From positions 496,001 through 560,000 of the forward strand of contig QRDG01000846.1 of the NCBI GenBank assembly GCA_012064385.1: a stretch of 64,000 nt of DNA. The letters run 5' to 3'. The translations under genes were made by a program, and so were the position numbers. Position 1 is the stretch's first letter. Each line of letters begins with the position of its first letter. Shown piece after piece: positions 20,690 through 33,716 of this stretch. The notes under the pieces are model-generated. The model made no database searches, had not been told where the DNA came from, and saw only the letters and a program-made list of their open reading frames with translations. Source of the DNA: Puccinellia tenuiflora. Taxonomy: Eukaryota > Streptophyta > Magnoliopsida > Poales > Poaceae.

Positions 20690-23600
20690 ATGGCATGCTA
20701 CCTGAGGAACAACGAGAAATGCCTATTTACCTTTTAAGTTCCTTTTTAAAAGTAAGCGTTGTTAGAGGTGAAGGAAGATGAACTATCTTTGTTGAAAAGG
20801 TAAAGCTATGCTCTTTGGATGGTCTCTGTAATTAGTATATGGATACTTCGGCTATCATCTGTTTGCATGATAGAGCTAGAAAAACCCAGGATATAATTTC
20901 AGTGTATGTATGTGTGTATTAAAAACCCAGGCTATAATTATAAACCCAATCTATAATTATAAAATATGTTGATTTTCAGTATCAGTGCCAACAACTAACA
21001 ATGGTTTGTTCTGTTCTTAGGTGTAGCTTTACAGCTCCTTCATAAAAAAAGGAGTAGCATTACTGAGACATACGTTAGCATCGTTGAAAGCAAGGTATTA
21101 CTGGTATAATTCAGTTTACGATACCGTGCGACCTACTAATTTTTGTATTGTTTTGTCCTGAAATATTTTGAGTTCAATTCATAATACCCTATTTGTATGG
21201 GCATGCAAGCTTCATTTGCTAATTTCGTCGCGCTCATTTATATTGTATAACCAAACTGAAAATATTGAATGAATATTTGAACAAGTCAGTTTGATTGTTT
21301 ACTCTATAAATAGTGTCTATTATCTATAAAAATGAGTTAGATAATTCTTTTCTGTTTTTCACCAGGATGGTGGACGGCGGTGACTTTCTGGCGGCAGCAG
21401 TGGGTCGATGACCGTAGGGTCAGCTGATGGACAACGGTGGCCAATGACCAGCAACAGGTACGAGCTCATCACTCGTGGTAATTGAACTTCTTCCTTACAA
21501 AGTTGGTCGAATGATCTGATGGTTGTTTTCAAGTCGAATGATCTGATTGTTGTTTTCAAGTTGAATTCTTGACTTTGTAGCTCACAAGTTTCAGTACTTG
21601 ATTCACCACTAAATCATGTGCATGATTATATATATGGAGCTTCAGTTGTTGTACTCTACAACGATTGGAGCGGGTAAGATTTAGCTTTCCAGTATCGAGA
21701 GAGTGACATGTGATTTTCTTAGTTGTATTTTTTATCAGCATATTTTCTCTCAAACTGACCCGAACATTGATTTGGAAGTGATCATTTGACATTATTTTGC
21801 TGAGGTATATGGCGTTAGAACTATCACTTTCTCTTTATAGTGAATGTTGAGGGTACTGATAAGCTTCTTTCCTATGTAAATTGTTCTTGGGCAAATCTTC
21901 TGCCATTTGTGGTGGTGGTTAGATAATTCCTTATCTAAAGGTTTGTCTCCTACATTTATTTTAACCAGTTAATTGTCTCTTTTTCCCTAACTGGTCTGGG
22001 ATGAGAATGTATATGGAGCTAGGATGAGATTCAGATACTGCAGGACACGTATTGTTGGCACACACACAAAATATATGTATGATCAGATTGTTTGGCTCGC
22101 ATGGTTGGACAAAGTGATAGAATGTACTCATTATATTCTGATATCCTGCATCTCAAGTTTGACTTGCTGTAGTACAACTATGTCACAAGGAATGTTGAGC
22201 TTCTGCAATACAACGTTGTTGTTAGTGTATATCTTAGTGAGACCTATGTTTGTTCTTTCAATTTTTGTTTTGACAATGTAAGAATTAAGAGCCTTTATCT
22301 CCATAGCGAACTCCTGATTTAATTTAATGATCTCATACTAGCTTATTTGCTCTTAACCTGTTGCATGAAATTACTAGCTGTGATATTTGTTAACCAAGTG
22401 CATATGTAGTTTGTTCATATTTGCATGTTCTGAGAATAGGCGTATATTTTGTCATTTTATCCAGCTACTCCCACTGATGTTGTCACATGAGTACAAACTA
22501 TAATAACAAGTAATTGTTCCAATTTCATTCACAAAACACTGCTTTCTCTTGGAGTGCCAACCAAGAAGCCATCCTGAACATTTCTTGTAGTGAGTGGTTG
22601 ATAGAGGAAGCACAGGGAGAAGAGCAAACACAAATTTAGTAAATACGTGAATCATTTCCTTCTAGCTAGAAACCAAATTCAGTAAATACGTGAATCATTT
22701 CCTTCTACCTAGAAGCTATGTCATCACTTTGTTTTGCATTACGGAATGGAAGTATCGCTTTCCTAACTATGAGTAATGGTTTGTCAGGTCTATATGCAAT
22801 TGAAACGTCTGTAGTGCTCCTCAAGGTTACCGAATAAAAAGGTCTTCAAATTAAATTTATAGACCATGAGCTAGGTTTGCCTCCACTGCTTTTATAGTCT
22901 CTGGGTGAAATTTCCATCTATATTATTGTATTTAGTTTTGTTTCAGCACTAAAACATAGTAGCCTATTATTTCGTCCTTCTCAACTTTAGCATTGTGTAG
23001 ATAGAATCTTTCTAAGCTACCATTTCTTATCTTTATATTTCTCAATGTACCATTTTGGGACTTGTGTTCGAAGTTGTTGTGGTAAACAGTTTTTTGTCAG
23101 TCAATTCTATGTGTTTCTCTGTGAAGATTCGGTTGAGTTCTCTACTTCAGTTGTGTAAGAGCCAATTCCTGACTACAATTACTCTATGAAAGACATAGAC
23201 ACTTGCAGGAGATGTTGAGCTGACGGTCATGACAACCTATAACACAGGCATGGGACCTGAAGCACCATTCAGTTCATAATGTATTGCTCACAGCCTTTCA
23301 TTTGCGTTTTATTTAGGTTTACCATATACTGCTAGCTCTGCATTTTCACATCCGTAGTATGTTTCGTCCATCAGATTCATGTGTGCTTTTCCACATTACA
23401 TCCATGTTTTTTCCATGGCGGGGATTGCACTGGCTTATACTGAACCATCAGAGTAGGACTGGTTCGCTGCACCACTGGAGAAATGGCCAGCTTCGTCAGA
23501 TTGTAGGTGATGCTGAGTGCAAAGCTGGCAACGGTTTGTCTCCATTGCAAGTATATGTGACAAAAGAATGGCCGCTATGTTGGTGAATGGTCAAGGTTCA

Positions 23601-24830
23601 AATGACTCACAAAAATAGATAATAAAACTTATAGTTAGCAAAAAGGTACCTTATGGAGCAACAGACTATTTCAAAGTAATGTTGCTTTTTTATGGATATA
23701 ATCAAATGTACAAACTTTTTTTCATATCTGATGCCTCTAATAAATTTGGCATTGGTTTGTTGTACATATCCTTACGGGCGACATAGATAAGTGACCTCTA
23801 TATTATGGTCCCAGGTTTTTTGTTGAAAGGCTTATGCTCCTAGGTTAAAAGAAAGCATCAGAGCATCGCTCAGTTTCGCCACCTTCTAAAGTTTGGCCCC
23901 TTTGTGGTTGTTGCTCATATAATGTAGCTTGTTGATTTCTCAGTAACTGTATCTGTGAAGTGTGGTCCGCAGTATATGTGCACACGTGAAGTGTAAATCA
24001 GTACCCTACTATCTTACCTATGCATATTGCCCTCAAGTCGGTGAATTTTGATCGCATATTGCAGCATACATGGTCATCAAAATAAGATAAAACTTAAGGC
24101 TTAACGCCTTTCCACCATTTTATATTTTATTGTGTATTATTTTGAAACAATCATGTGTTCTTATATTAGTACTCATGGCAAGAAAATGGATGATCAACAA
24201 ATGTGACCAAAACAACTCTAGACTAATGGAGCTTTCTATGTCAAAATTCTGTTACTGAGTTGCACATCAGAATCACATATAAAAGTCATGTGTATTTTTA
24301 TATTCCTAGAAAGTTCATGTCAATTTATATTATTGTTAGATCAATATCCCAACTAAGTGTGTATTACCATTACTGGCAAATACTAACAATCGCAAATCGA
24401 ACATACAAAAAAAACCTTCTTATGGAGAGAATTTCCGACGTGATTCTGGTACTTGTGGGCAGCGGTAGTAAATCTCAAACATGGACAATGACATACATAC
24501 AAATTACTTAAATATTATGGCTACAATAAATTCTACAATATCATACATACAAATCCAAATTACTTTTAGTCATGCTTTGATGAAGAAGAGAGGTCGCAAT
24601 ACGAGGTGGTTGGAGAGGGCTCTGAAGGGTTCCTCCTGTCTGCCATTTTATAAAGGTTAAAACAAATTGTTATTTTATTATTAAAGATTTTTAGCCAAAG
24701 AAAAAACACATTTTTTTATTATGAGTTTCGGATTATGTTCGACGCCCGGTTTTCTACTAACGGTACTGCCATATAGCTACGTGTGTTGGCACTAGAAAGA
24801 GATTAATCATATGGACTATATTTCACATGG
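20690..24830. other. long non-coding region
   Basis: Only short, unconvincing open frames and AT-rich intron-like sequence are present. One exon-like piece after TTGCAG near 23208 reads ELTVMTTYNTGMGPEAPFS before a stop; I cannot assign it. A 30-base direct repeat (TCAGTAAATACGTGAATC-type) lies near 22640 and 22680. Confidence 0.4.
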
Positions 24831-24834
24831 TTCT

Positions 24835-26056
24835 GCCACCTATGCCGGTGGCGCAACAAATGATATTGGATGGGTAAAATACAATCTCGCCTCCGGCACT
24901 TACGCCTGCGGCGCAACGGGTACATAGAAGCACAACAATTATGCCGCCACTCTGATACAACACTTTCACCAGTCTGTTTTTCCCTAATGAAAAACAACAA
25001 CCGGCATCACAGCCGGTGGCCCTTTGTCGTCGAACTAGGCAGGGTCGACCTGGGCGTAGCAAAGCAGGCCGTTACCCACCCAAGCAACAGTGCCATGCAA
25101 GGTGGAAGCATCGCTCTTATCCCAAAGATGACCAAAAAAAATAAGGTCGTTTGCACCGACTTTGACACGAAATACACGAGGATCGGGATGCCTGGCAGCC
25201 ATGAAGGTGTCCGCAGCTTCACGGAGAGGGATGTTGCCCCTCGCATCCAGAACTGCACCATCTTACTCTCAGGGAAAGGCTCCGGCGCAAGGAACTCTAG
25301 GAATGGACCAGCCATCTCTTCCTAAGCAACAAGAAGCTGAAACAAAACGTTGTAAAGATAAGGAGTTGCAGCTAAGCTTGTGATGCAAAGTGTTGAGAAC
25401 AACCGATATATATAGAGCAAGTTGATCCGCACGGATAAACGATAGGCCACCGAAGCAAGGTATTGATACGTCCTGCTGCATGTCTTGTTTCACATCACTC
25501 GGCAGCATCACGGGCCAAAGTTGAAACATGCAGAATAATAAGACGCCAAGCACCGCTCTATACTCGGGTCACTGACTAAAGCCTGCATGTACTGCCTACT
25601 CTATCACTCAGGATACAAATCTCATGTGAATAAAAAGAAGGCAATAAAAAACGAATATTACGACATTTAGTTTCATGTTAAAACAAATTCGAGGATCATA
25701 ATATAGTCTGCCATTTTTCAACGTTATGCAACCTTCATACTATGAGTCTCTCTATGATAGTGGCATGAGAGTCACGTAAATCTCCTACGTCGATAATAAT
25801 ATACATGAAAAATAAATTATTCTATTTGCCTAAAAAACAATGTCACTTTAGGCTTTTACACCATCGGCACAACGGGTGCTAAAATATATTCTCGCTTCGG
25901 TCATTCGCAACAACATACACAATGTGCTTACCACAAGCATGATACGTGTTAGCAACCATGGTAGTGCCATGAGAATCGCGGAAAATAACATATATGCAAC
26001 ACATATAATTTTTTGGGCTAAAATATATGCGCCAGCGGCGCAACGGGTCATCTAGT
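24835..26056 (+). mobile_element. Helitron 3' end with related upstream hairpin motifs
   Basis: At 26030-26056 the hairpin GCGCC-AGC-GGCGC is followed by AACGGGTCATCTAGT, a clear Helitron 3' terminus. Related motifs occur upstream: GCCGGTGGCGCAAC near 24845, GCCTGCGGCGCAACGGGT near 24905 and ATCGGCACAACGGGT near 25862. They look like decayed or nested ends of the same family. The 5' end was not found, so the element's true left edge is unknown and could lie well before 24835. Confidence 0.6.
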
Positions 26057-26142
26057 AAGTATAAATTATGGTCAAATTTATACGTCGGTGAGCAACGCAA
26101 CGAAATTAAATGACGCCTTAATTTTGACGGAGGGAGTACTAA
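26057..26142. mobile_element. Stowaway-type MITE, right end only
   Basis: The sequence ends in GACGGAGGGAGTA, the common Stowaway terminus of grasses. The left half is absent; the Helitron end abuts it, so the Helitron probably inserted into this MITE. Confidence 0.5.
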
Positions 26143-26242
26143 TACCGGAGTGAGTGAACGAATATATGACCATGCAGTCACTCGTCGCGTCGGAATACTA
26201 GATAGAACGAGCACCCAGATACGACAATGCAGTCACTCGTCG

Positions 26243-27799
26243 TCAAACCTCGCCGGCGGTCCCGGACGGCGCCTCCTCCTTGCCGGAGCCGGGTTCATCA
26301 TCACCCACGGCGCCGATAGCAGCACGCACCCGCGCCTTGTCCGCCTCGGCCTTCCAGTCCATGCGCGCGATCACCACGACCAGCACCCCCAGACTCGCCG
26401 CTGCGCCGACGATGAACCCTGTCAACAGTCCCTCGATCCCTCGGCGGGCCCTGAACCCGAGCGCCACCCCGACCGGCAGCGCCACGAGATAAAACCCTCC
26501 TAGCACGGCGTACATCCCCACCGCCGGCCTCGCCGTGCCGCGCACAATGCCGCCGCAGACGTTCAGCGGGAAGTTCACCACCTCCAGCGCCGCCATCACC
26601 TTCATAGCCTTTGCCACGCCGTGCCGCACCTCCGCGCCCCGCGTGTACAGCCGTGCCCACTGCCGGGATGCCGCGAGCATGAGCGCGCCTCCGGCGGCGC
26701 CAGCGAGGATGCCGCCCATGATGGAGATGGTCGCGGCGCGGCGCGCGGCGTTGGCATCGCCCGCGCCGAGGGAATTGGAGACGCGCACAGAGGCGCTCAC
26801 GGAGAGGGAGAGCATGCCGGCGAAGAGGAGGTAGTCGAAGTTGAGCGTCACCGCGATCACCGCCACCGCGCGCCGGGCGTCGGGCAGGCGGCCCGTAAGC
26901 AGGACCAGGATCTCGTAGCACCACCACTCCAGGCACGTGTTCAGACAGCACGGGACGGCCAGCCGGAGAAGCCGCACCCAGTCCGCCGTCCTCTCCGGGT
27001 AAGGACACCACCACCTCCCGCACCGCGGCGCCTCCGCCTTGCCATTGTTCTTTTTCTCGAGGAGGAGGACGTAGGCCGCGAGGCCGACGGCGGTGGCGAG
27101 GTCGCTGATCCAGACGGCGGCGGCGACGCCCTCGAAGCCCCTGGTCCGTGACAGCCACGCGGTGAGCGGGACGTGGGCGGCGAGCCCCACGGCGGAGGCG
27201 AAGAGCGTCGGGAGCGTCACCTCCTGCGAGCTCAGGTACGCCTTGAGCGGGCCGAGGAAAGAGGCGACGACAAGGTCCGGGAGGAGGCACACGACGTACT
27301 TCCTCGCCACCGCGGCGATGTCAGGCTGCTGGCCGAAGACGCGGAGGAGCACGGTGTCGACGCGGAGCCAGAGGAGTGCGATGGGCACGGAGGCGACGAG
27401 GAGCATGACAGTGGCCATGAGCAGCGTTCTGCGGAGCAGCGCCGCGTTCCCGGCGCCGTGCGCCTGGCCGCAGATGGCGTCCATAGCGCCACAGAGACCC
27501 GTGAGGACGGCGAATCCCGTGGCGTTGGCAAAGCTGAAGCCCAGCGTGCCGGCTGCCAGCTCCAGGTCGCCGAGCTGGCCGAGGAAGGCGGTGGTGACGG
27601 CCTGCTTCGCGAACCACGTCAGGTTCATGCCTATCAGCGGCAGAGCGATGCCCCGCTGCGCACGCGCCTCGCCGGCCACGGCGCGCGCCGCCGCCTCAGC
27701 CCACCCCGGCTCCTTCTTCTTCATGGTCGGGCATATTCCATCTTGATCATGCTCTCCCTCTTGCAGCTGCTGGTGATGAGGTGGTGACGATGGATTCAT
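26243..27799 (-). CDS. MATE efflux transporter (DETOXIFICATION family), single exon
   Basis: The intact frame encodes 518 residues from MNPSSPPHHQ (ATG at 27799). An upstream in-frame Met at 27994 would add 65 residues unlike family N-termini, so it was not chosen. Two MatE domains cover about residues 45-205 and 270-430, with about twelve hydrophobic segments. Family landmarks include FLGQLGDLELAAGTLGF (72-88), CGQAHGA (110-116), EWWCYEILVLLTG (291-303) and RVSNSLGAGD (339-348). MATE proteins export organic compounds or citrate by H+ or Na+ antiport at plasma, vacuolar or Golgi membranes. The intronless form fits the DTX48-56-type clade, though the substrate cannot be read from sequence. It is very GC-rich, typical of grass single-exon genes. 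It is the only clear host gene here. Confidence 0.92.
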   Translation of the reverse strand: MNPSSPPHHQQLQEGEHDQDGICPTMKKKEPGWAEAAARAVAGEARAQRGIALPLIGMNLTWFAKQAVTTAFLGQLGDLELAAGTLGFSFANATGFAVLTGLCGAMDAICGQAHGAGNAALLRRTLLMATVMLLVASVPIALLWLRVDTVLLRVFGQQPDIAAVARKYVVCLLPDLVVASFLGPLKAYLSSQEVTLPTLFASAVGLAAHVPLTAWLSRTRGFEGVAAAVWISDLATAVGLAAYVLLLEKKNNGKAEAPRCGRWWCPYPERTADWVRLLRLAVPCCLNTCLEWWCYEILVLLTGRLPDARRAVAVIAVTLNFDYLLFAGMLSLSVSASVRVSNSLGAGDANAARRAATISIMGGILAGAAGGALMLAASRQWARLYTRGAEVRHGVAKAMKVMAALEVVNFPLNVCGGIVRGTARPAVGMYAVLGGFYLVALPVGVALGFRARRGIEGLLTGFIVGAAASLGVLVVVIARMDWKAEADKARVRAAIGAVGDDEPGSGKEEAPSGTAGEV

Positions 27800-28070
27800 G
27801 GCGAAAATGATCAGCTTTGGGAAGAAGACGAAAAAAAGAACGTGACAGAGCAAAATGAAGGTGCAACGGCCAGACAACTGATACGTTGCAACAGATAGCG
27901 TGACGTTCATTTTATTTATCAGCCATGCATGACACGTGGAATTGGACATATATCGTGAGCACTGAGCAGAGTTTGTCCTGTCCAGCATGTGCATATACTT
28001 TTTGATTCAGAAATTAATACCAGCAATATATTTTGATTCAGAACAATATGGTCCAAAATAAATATGGTCC

Positions 28071-28079
28071 ATTTATAGA
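28071..28079 (-). promoter_or_regulatory. possible TATA box of the MATE gene
   Basis: The minus strand reads GTCTATAAATGG, about 270 bases upstream of the MATE start codon. A weaker ATAAATAA lies at about 27910-27919. Either could be the core promoter. Confidence 0.3.
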
Positions 28080-28113
28080 CAATTGTTTTAAGTAGGTCGA
28101 TGACGCAAGGCAT

Positions 28114-31100
28114 GTGAAAATAGAATGGATAGGCTAGTCAGATTTATATCGGTTCAGCTGTTTGGTTTTTTTTAATAAAGCTGGGTGAAATCCTATTTCA
28201 AGATTGTGGCCAGCTTAATTAAATTGAGACTAGATAGGAAGATTAACACGGATGTGGTTAGTGCTAATGGATTCCTCCTGCATGATTACAAAGTGGAGGA
28301 AGATTACTCCGATCTGTTGGTACCATTGGTAGTGGGGAGCAGACTACTCCACCACTGAATTACACAGACAGTAGTATGATCCATGGACATGGCCAAGCAG
28401 GAACAAGAGAGAATTTCAAGCTCAAGTTTATTCCTTGATCAATCTTGTCCTAGATAAGATCATCTTAGATTTATGACCACTGTCATACTTGTTGGTGTAA
28501 AGTTCAGAGTGGTGATTCAGAGCATCGGATTCACACGCATGATCTCCCTCCCTCTCAAATGACATATATGGATCGTTCTAGTGCTGCAACGGCAGTTACA
28601 TGATCTTCCTCCCACATGAACATAGCAACGGCATGCACTCATCACCTGCTACACATACATGCATGCATGTTATGTATAACTGAAGCATCATATGCTCAAC
28701 AAAATTCAGGGGAATCGCGTGCCAATCATGTAGCCTAGCTTGTGTCTCTCTCACTCTGTGTGTTTCAAAGAGAGAGATTGCGGATCCGTTGCAGTACGTA
28801 GTTGTAGATCGAACAGATTTGGTGGTTATCCCACTAAGTGCTTGCTGAAAGCAACAATCAGCAATGATGATAGAAACTTGCAAGCCACAAGAATTTTATC
28901 CTTTTTCTGCAGCTGTTACTATTTCCAATGCCGACCAAATGCCTAACCCTCCGTCTTAAGGCTCTTTCCATTTACAGTTTTGTCATCGGGGGTTTAATCA
29001 TTTCACTAACAAAACAATCACGAATAGGGCTACGCCAATTATTTCAGATAATTGCAAAATGATGTGCATGCAGGCCGCGTTTGGGGTAATGTAGCCCCTA
29101 GCAAGTGTAGGTTTTTCAACTGGCTCGCATCGCCGATGGATGACCTACGGGTGTCAGAATGCTGCTGTTGAAGAGGACTTCTTAATATTTTTTTTTTTGT
29201 AACTCATTTGATCCTCTTTGAACAGCTCGCTTTCTGTATTTTCCCTTCGTGGACAAGTATCGGGTAATTTGACTATACCGTTGATATGAAAAGGTTCAGG
29301 TTGGCTTTGGCCCGCCGTAGTTACACCACAAAAACAATTTCCAATTCCTTGCCAGATGCAGTGGCAGCTGCATGAACTTTGGGTTGAGGCGCTGAAATGT
29401 AAGTATACCTTAATTTCTCTTCTTGACGAATAAGGAAAAGGAACGAGAAAGATTGCGTCTGATGGATGATAAGCAAAGGCAAATGGGCTCACCATCACAC
29501 CCCACTATCAACGAAATAATTGGCCAAAGCGACATGTTTCCTCTTTTTGGCAAATTTAAGTGCGTTCCTTTCAGGATATACTACGTTTCTGTAGCTTTCC
29601 GGGTGAAATCTCTTTCTCTTTTGCTAAGCCACTCATGCTTTAGTTGATTGATGAGGCCCCTGGAAATTAGTGCATCCAGCTCTGGCTAGGCTGAATGGAA
29701 GGAGCAAGTCTGATGTCCAACATCATTGCAGTTGCAGTTTGTTTTCTTAATAAAAACATGAGAAATATACTTCAGTCGTAAGAGGAGAAGGCTAAAATAA
29801 ACGCATTGATCTAATGTATAAGGGAAACTTGGTCAAAAACCGTATATAGTAACCTTGTTAATGAGAAAACCGAGCGAAAATACTGCACAAACAACATAGC
29901 ATCATCACCCACAGGGATACCAGACCACGTTCACACTAAACACACACATCCAAATCAGGAGCCGCCGCTCCGGCTTCCCCCGCTCGAACGCGAGCTGCAA
30001 CGACGCGACATGCCAGCTAGACCGACATTCTGATAGTGTCGACCGGGCCGACAAACTCGCTACCCTCACAGCATCAGATGCCACCCATGCGTTGCTAGGC
30101 TATGTCTATATCTCATAGAGGCGCCCCTCTTCGTAGGACCAATTTTTCTGTTTCTTTTCTACTACGTTTCCCTTCACCATGGGTCCACATGGTGGCCACA
30201 CATTCCCAAGTGGATGTCGCTTCGAATATGCCATCCTTTTTTTCTATGGGATACAGTGTTGGAGGATGACCGTTGTGCTTCGCTTGTAGAGCTCGTCTCC
30301 CACCATTACAAATACTTTTGCTCGTATGACGAGTCGCCGGGCGTCAATCTCGTCCGGAAGCATGCACCCTCCTAAAAATAGACTATGAACGGTCGTGCCC
30401 AGTCGGTTGGGGCCGACGGGGGGCTTTTTGTCGCAGGGTTTGCTCATCCCCTGTTCGTCGATGTGCATCGTCTTCTTTCTCCGCAATCGTTCTTGGGGGC
30501 GATGCCGCGTCCGGGTCGCAAGCGTGGGTGGCGGTGGTCCTGTGATGGATGGCTACATCAAAAACTCGAGGAAGACCCACTAGGGGACCACACCTCACAA
30601 AGAGCCAATGTTAGCCACCTCATCAGTAACTTTGTTATCTCCGCGCTTGACATTGTGGAGTTCGAAACCGACAAACCTTCCCTCAAGTTTGCACACCTAA
30701 GACTTGTAGAAAATATAGAACCACCAATAGATTTGGGGTCCAACATGATCTATAAATCCTAGTCTAACGCGTACACATATTCTAACAACTCAAATCTCAG
30801 TTGCATCTCAGTTACATCACATATGCAACTCATACGTAATATGATTCACGACAAACATTCAACATTTAAATGTTTTTTCTCTGTTACTACTCATGTATAA
30901 CTAGAAAAATCTCACTTACAACCCATATATAAATAGGGAAATCTTAATCGCAACGATATACAACTCGTAGGGCAACACACATCACTATACAAATACAATC
31001 GAGGTTTTGTAAGCAAGCTCTAATGACACAATCAATCCGGGAGTATGAATCGAGAGCTCGGACTTGCCCATGTGATATTGGTGGCTCAAATTCCATCGTT

Positions 31101-31130
31101 TATATGTGATTGGTATTTGGGTCTGTGAAC
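28114..31130. other. non-coding flank upstream of the MATE gene
   Basis: No gene is supported on either strand. Frames such as 30385-30762 show no recognisable domain and no homologous-looking composition. Confidence 0.45.
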
Positions 31131-31259
31131 GGAAGCAAATTCCGAGCCCACTCCCCCCACATGTCTCTTTGGTAGCGTGCGGTTTTTGGCAAACCCTAAT
31201 TGACGTGTAACGCTAGCTCAAGCGATTCGCTCCCGCACACCCCTCCATGGGCCGATCGA

Positions 31260-32085
31260 GTAGGGTTTCTCCCACTGGTTTTGGGATTTTTCTAGAAACT
31301 TCCTACCAATTTTTTCTAGTTTTACCCAGGGTTTTCTTGGTTTTTATGTGTGTTATTTGTTTTTTTCTTTTTCTTTTCTATTTTATAAATGTTCATATTT
31401 TATTTTATTTTCTGTTTCTTTTTCTTTGAGCAAATACAAGTATAGCATACAAGTATTTTTTGTTCAAATAATATAAATGTTCTTATTTAAAAAATTATTC
31501 ATATAACATAAATATTCATATTGAAAAATCGTTCAAATAAAATAAATGCTCTTTTTAAACCGTTTAATATACCTAAATATTCATATTTGATAAAATGTTC
31601 AAATAACATAAATGTCAATTTTTAAAATCTTTCAACTAAGATAAATGTTCATTTATCATATTTGAACGATTTTATAAATGAACATTTATCTCAGTTGAGC
31701 GATTTTGTAAATGAACATTTATGTTATAACTACTAATAAAAAACATTTATCATAGAGATTGTAATCCCTGATTTTGGAGTAATACAAGTTCCATTCGCAA
31801 AAAAATACATGTGTGAACATTATATCTTTTACAACTAATTTTCTATTTTCTTATTTTTCAGAAAAGTGAACACATTATTTTACTATGAAAACAGAAAATG
31901 AAAAATAAAAAGAGAAAATAAAACTCAAAAAATAAGAAATGATAAAAGATAAAAAGAAAAAAGATAACCCAAATGCTAAGAAGCGCGTGCGGAACTGCGT
32001 CTACGAGCGGCAGAACGCGAGCCGCCAATCGCACACGTAGATTCGCGCAGACTGCACCGCGCCGACAGGTGGGACCATGAAGTGG
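31260..32085. repeat. AT-rich region with inverted repeat
   Basis: The stretch is rich in TAAATGTTCAT-like words in both orientations. The core is an inverted repeat with arms 31603-31656 and 31674-31727 (54 bp each, a few mismatches; the inner 18 bp perfect) around a 17-bp loop. T/C-rich sequence on the left (31360-31430) and A/G-rich sequence on the right (31880-31970) suggest a larger foldback structure. A foldback or MITE-like element is possible. Confidence 0.6.
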
Positions 32086-32090
32086 ACGGA

Positions 32091-33690
32091 TGATACGTGT
32101 CAAATGTATCTATAATTTTTTATTGATCCATGCTAGTTATATGTCATTGTTACAAGTTTTTACTATCTTATTATATCATTTTAGGGCATTTTATTGGACT
32201 AACCTATTAACAAGATGCCCAGTGTCAGTTCCTTATTTTTGTTGTTTACTATTTCAGAAAATCTACTTCTGGAAATATTTTCGGAATTGGATGAAAATTT
32301 ACGAGGAATTTTTACTCGACAAGATGACGCCAGAGACCAAAGGGCAGCCTGGGGGGGACACCCAGGGGCCAGGGGCGACCCCTTGTCGTGGTCCCACAGG
32401 GACCTGCGAGTGGGGCCCGCCCCTGCCCCCTGGAGGTCGCCTCGGCCCCCTCGACGCCCACAAATACCTAATAACCCTAATTTTATCGGGACGGCGATTA
32501 TTTTCCACAAACTCCATCCCGAAGTCGCCGCCACCTTGAAACCTAATTTGTGAAGATTCTGAAGCTGTTCTCGGCACGCTGCCGGAGGGGAGATCGATCC
32601 CGGAGGGCTCTTCATCGCCATGCCTTCCGCCGGAATGATGCGTGAGTAGTTCCTCCTTGGACTACGGGTCCATGGTAGTAGCTAGATGGTTGTCTCTCTC
32701 CCTTGTGCTTCATGTTTATGATCTTGTGAGCTGCCCTACATAATCATGATCGACTATTTGTAATGATATATGATGTGTTTGTTGGGATCCGATGGATTAT
32801 GAAGTTATGATCAGATTGTGCATGGTTCTTATATGTTAATTTATGTTCTTGCATGCTCTCCGATGTCTGTAGTTACTTTGGCCAAGTGATTGCTTATGTC
32901 TCCAAGAGTGAGTATTTATGCTAGATAGTTGGTTCATGCCCCCTGTTGTGCCTGGGCACGAGTGATAGAAACGTATAAGGACGAGGGTGTGTTGTTGCGA
33001 CTAAGGGTAAAACAGCGGTGTTTATGTTTTTATGATTATGAATATAGTTTACATCATACAATTTACTTAATTCCAATGTATGTTGCTTGCAACTTAATAC
33101 CGATGGGTAACAGGCTGGATAGCGATCCCTAGGTGAACTTTTTAGACAAAGATGCAGTTGGATGCCTGTCTTTATTCCTTGTTGTGATGCCTACATGAAT
33201 ATTACCATGAACACTTTGATATAGCTAGATTAAGTTTGTGTCATAATCTTGTCAATTGTCTAACTGTAATTTGTTTACCCGTCATATGAGTATTTTATTT
33301 ATTGGAGAGACACCACTAGTGAACCCATGGCACCCCGGTCCATCTTTTCACATTGTTTACAACCTCATTTACTTGCTTTTCATATTCACTTGCTCGCTGG
33401 TCCATTTCCATAGTTTCATTCACTACACTATACGTTTAACCGCTTTGTTTTCAGCAGACCGGGAAGATTGACAACCTTCCTGCCGTTGGGGGCAAAGTAA
33501 TTGGTTGAGTGTGTGCAGGTCCACGTTCGTCGACAGTTAAGCGCCAGAGATCGTCGACGTGCACCTCGTTGTTGATTTCAAAGTCCTACTAATTTGATTA
33601 AACCTTGGTTCTTCACTGAGGGAAAACTGCTACTTGCTACATTCATGCATTCGCTTGGGGCACCACCCAACTCTTCATCACCAATTATCA
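32091..33690 (+). repeat. 5' LTR of the deleted Athila-type element
   Basis: It is 1600 bp, TG...CA, starting TGATACGTGTCAAATG and ending CACCAATTATCA. The last part aligns with 34480-34616 (GATTTCAAAGTCCTACT..., CTTGGGGCACCACCCAACTC), which fixes the end. Confidence 0.85.
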
Positions 33691-33700
33691 AGCAGTTTTC

Positions 33701-33716
33701 TGGCGCCGTTGCCGGG
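33701..33716 (+). other. primer binding site, tRNA-Asp type
   Basis: TGGCGCCGTTGCCGGG is the usual PBS of Athila-type elements. It starts ten bases after the LTR end. Confidence 0.85.

Noticed and set aside
26172..26242. direct repeat ATGCAGTCACTCGTCG (26172 and 26227) as a possible TSD of an insertion around 26190-26225
   Set aside because: The 55-bp interval shows no element features; a simple local duplication is more likely.
26301..27290. 329-codon and shorter open frames overlapping the MATE gene on both strands
   Set aside because: They are shadows of a very GC-rich coding sequence; none shows a domain, and the MATE frame explains the region.
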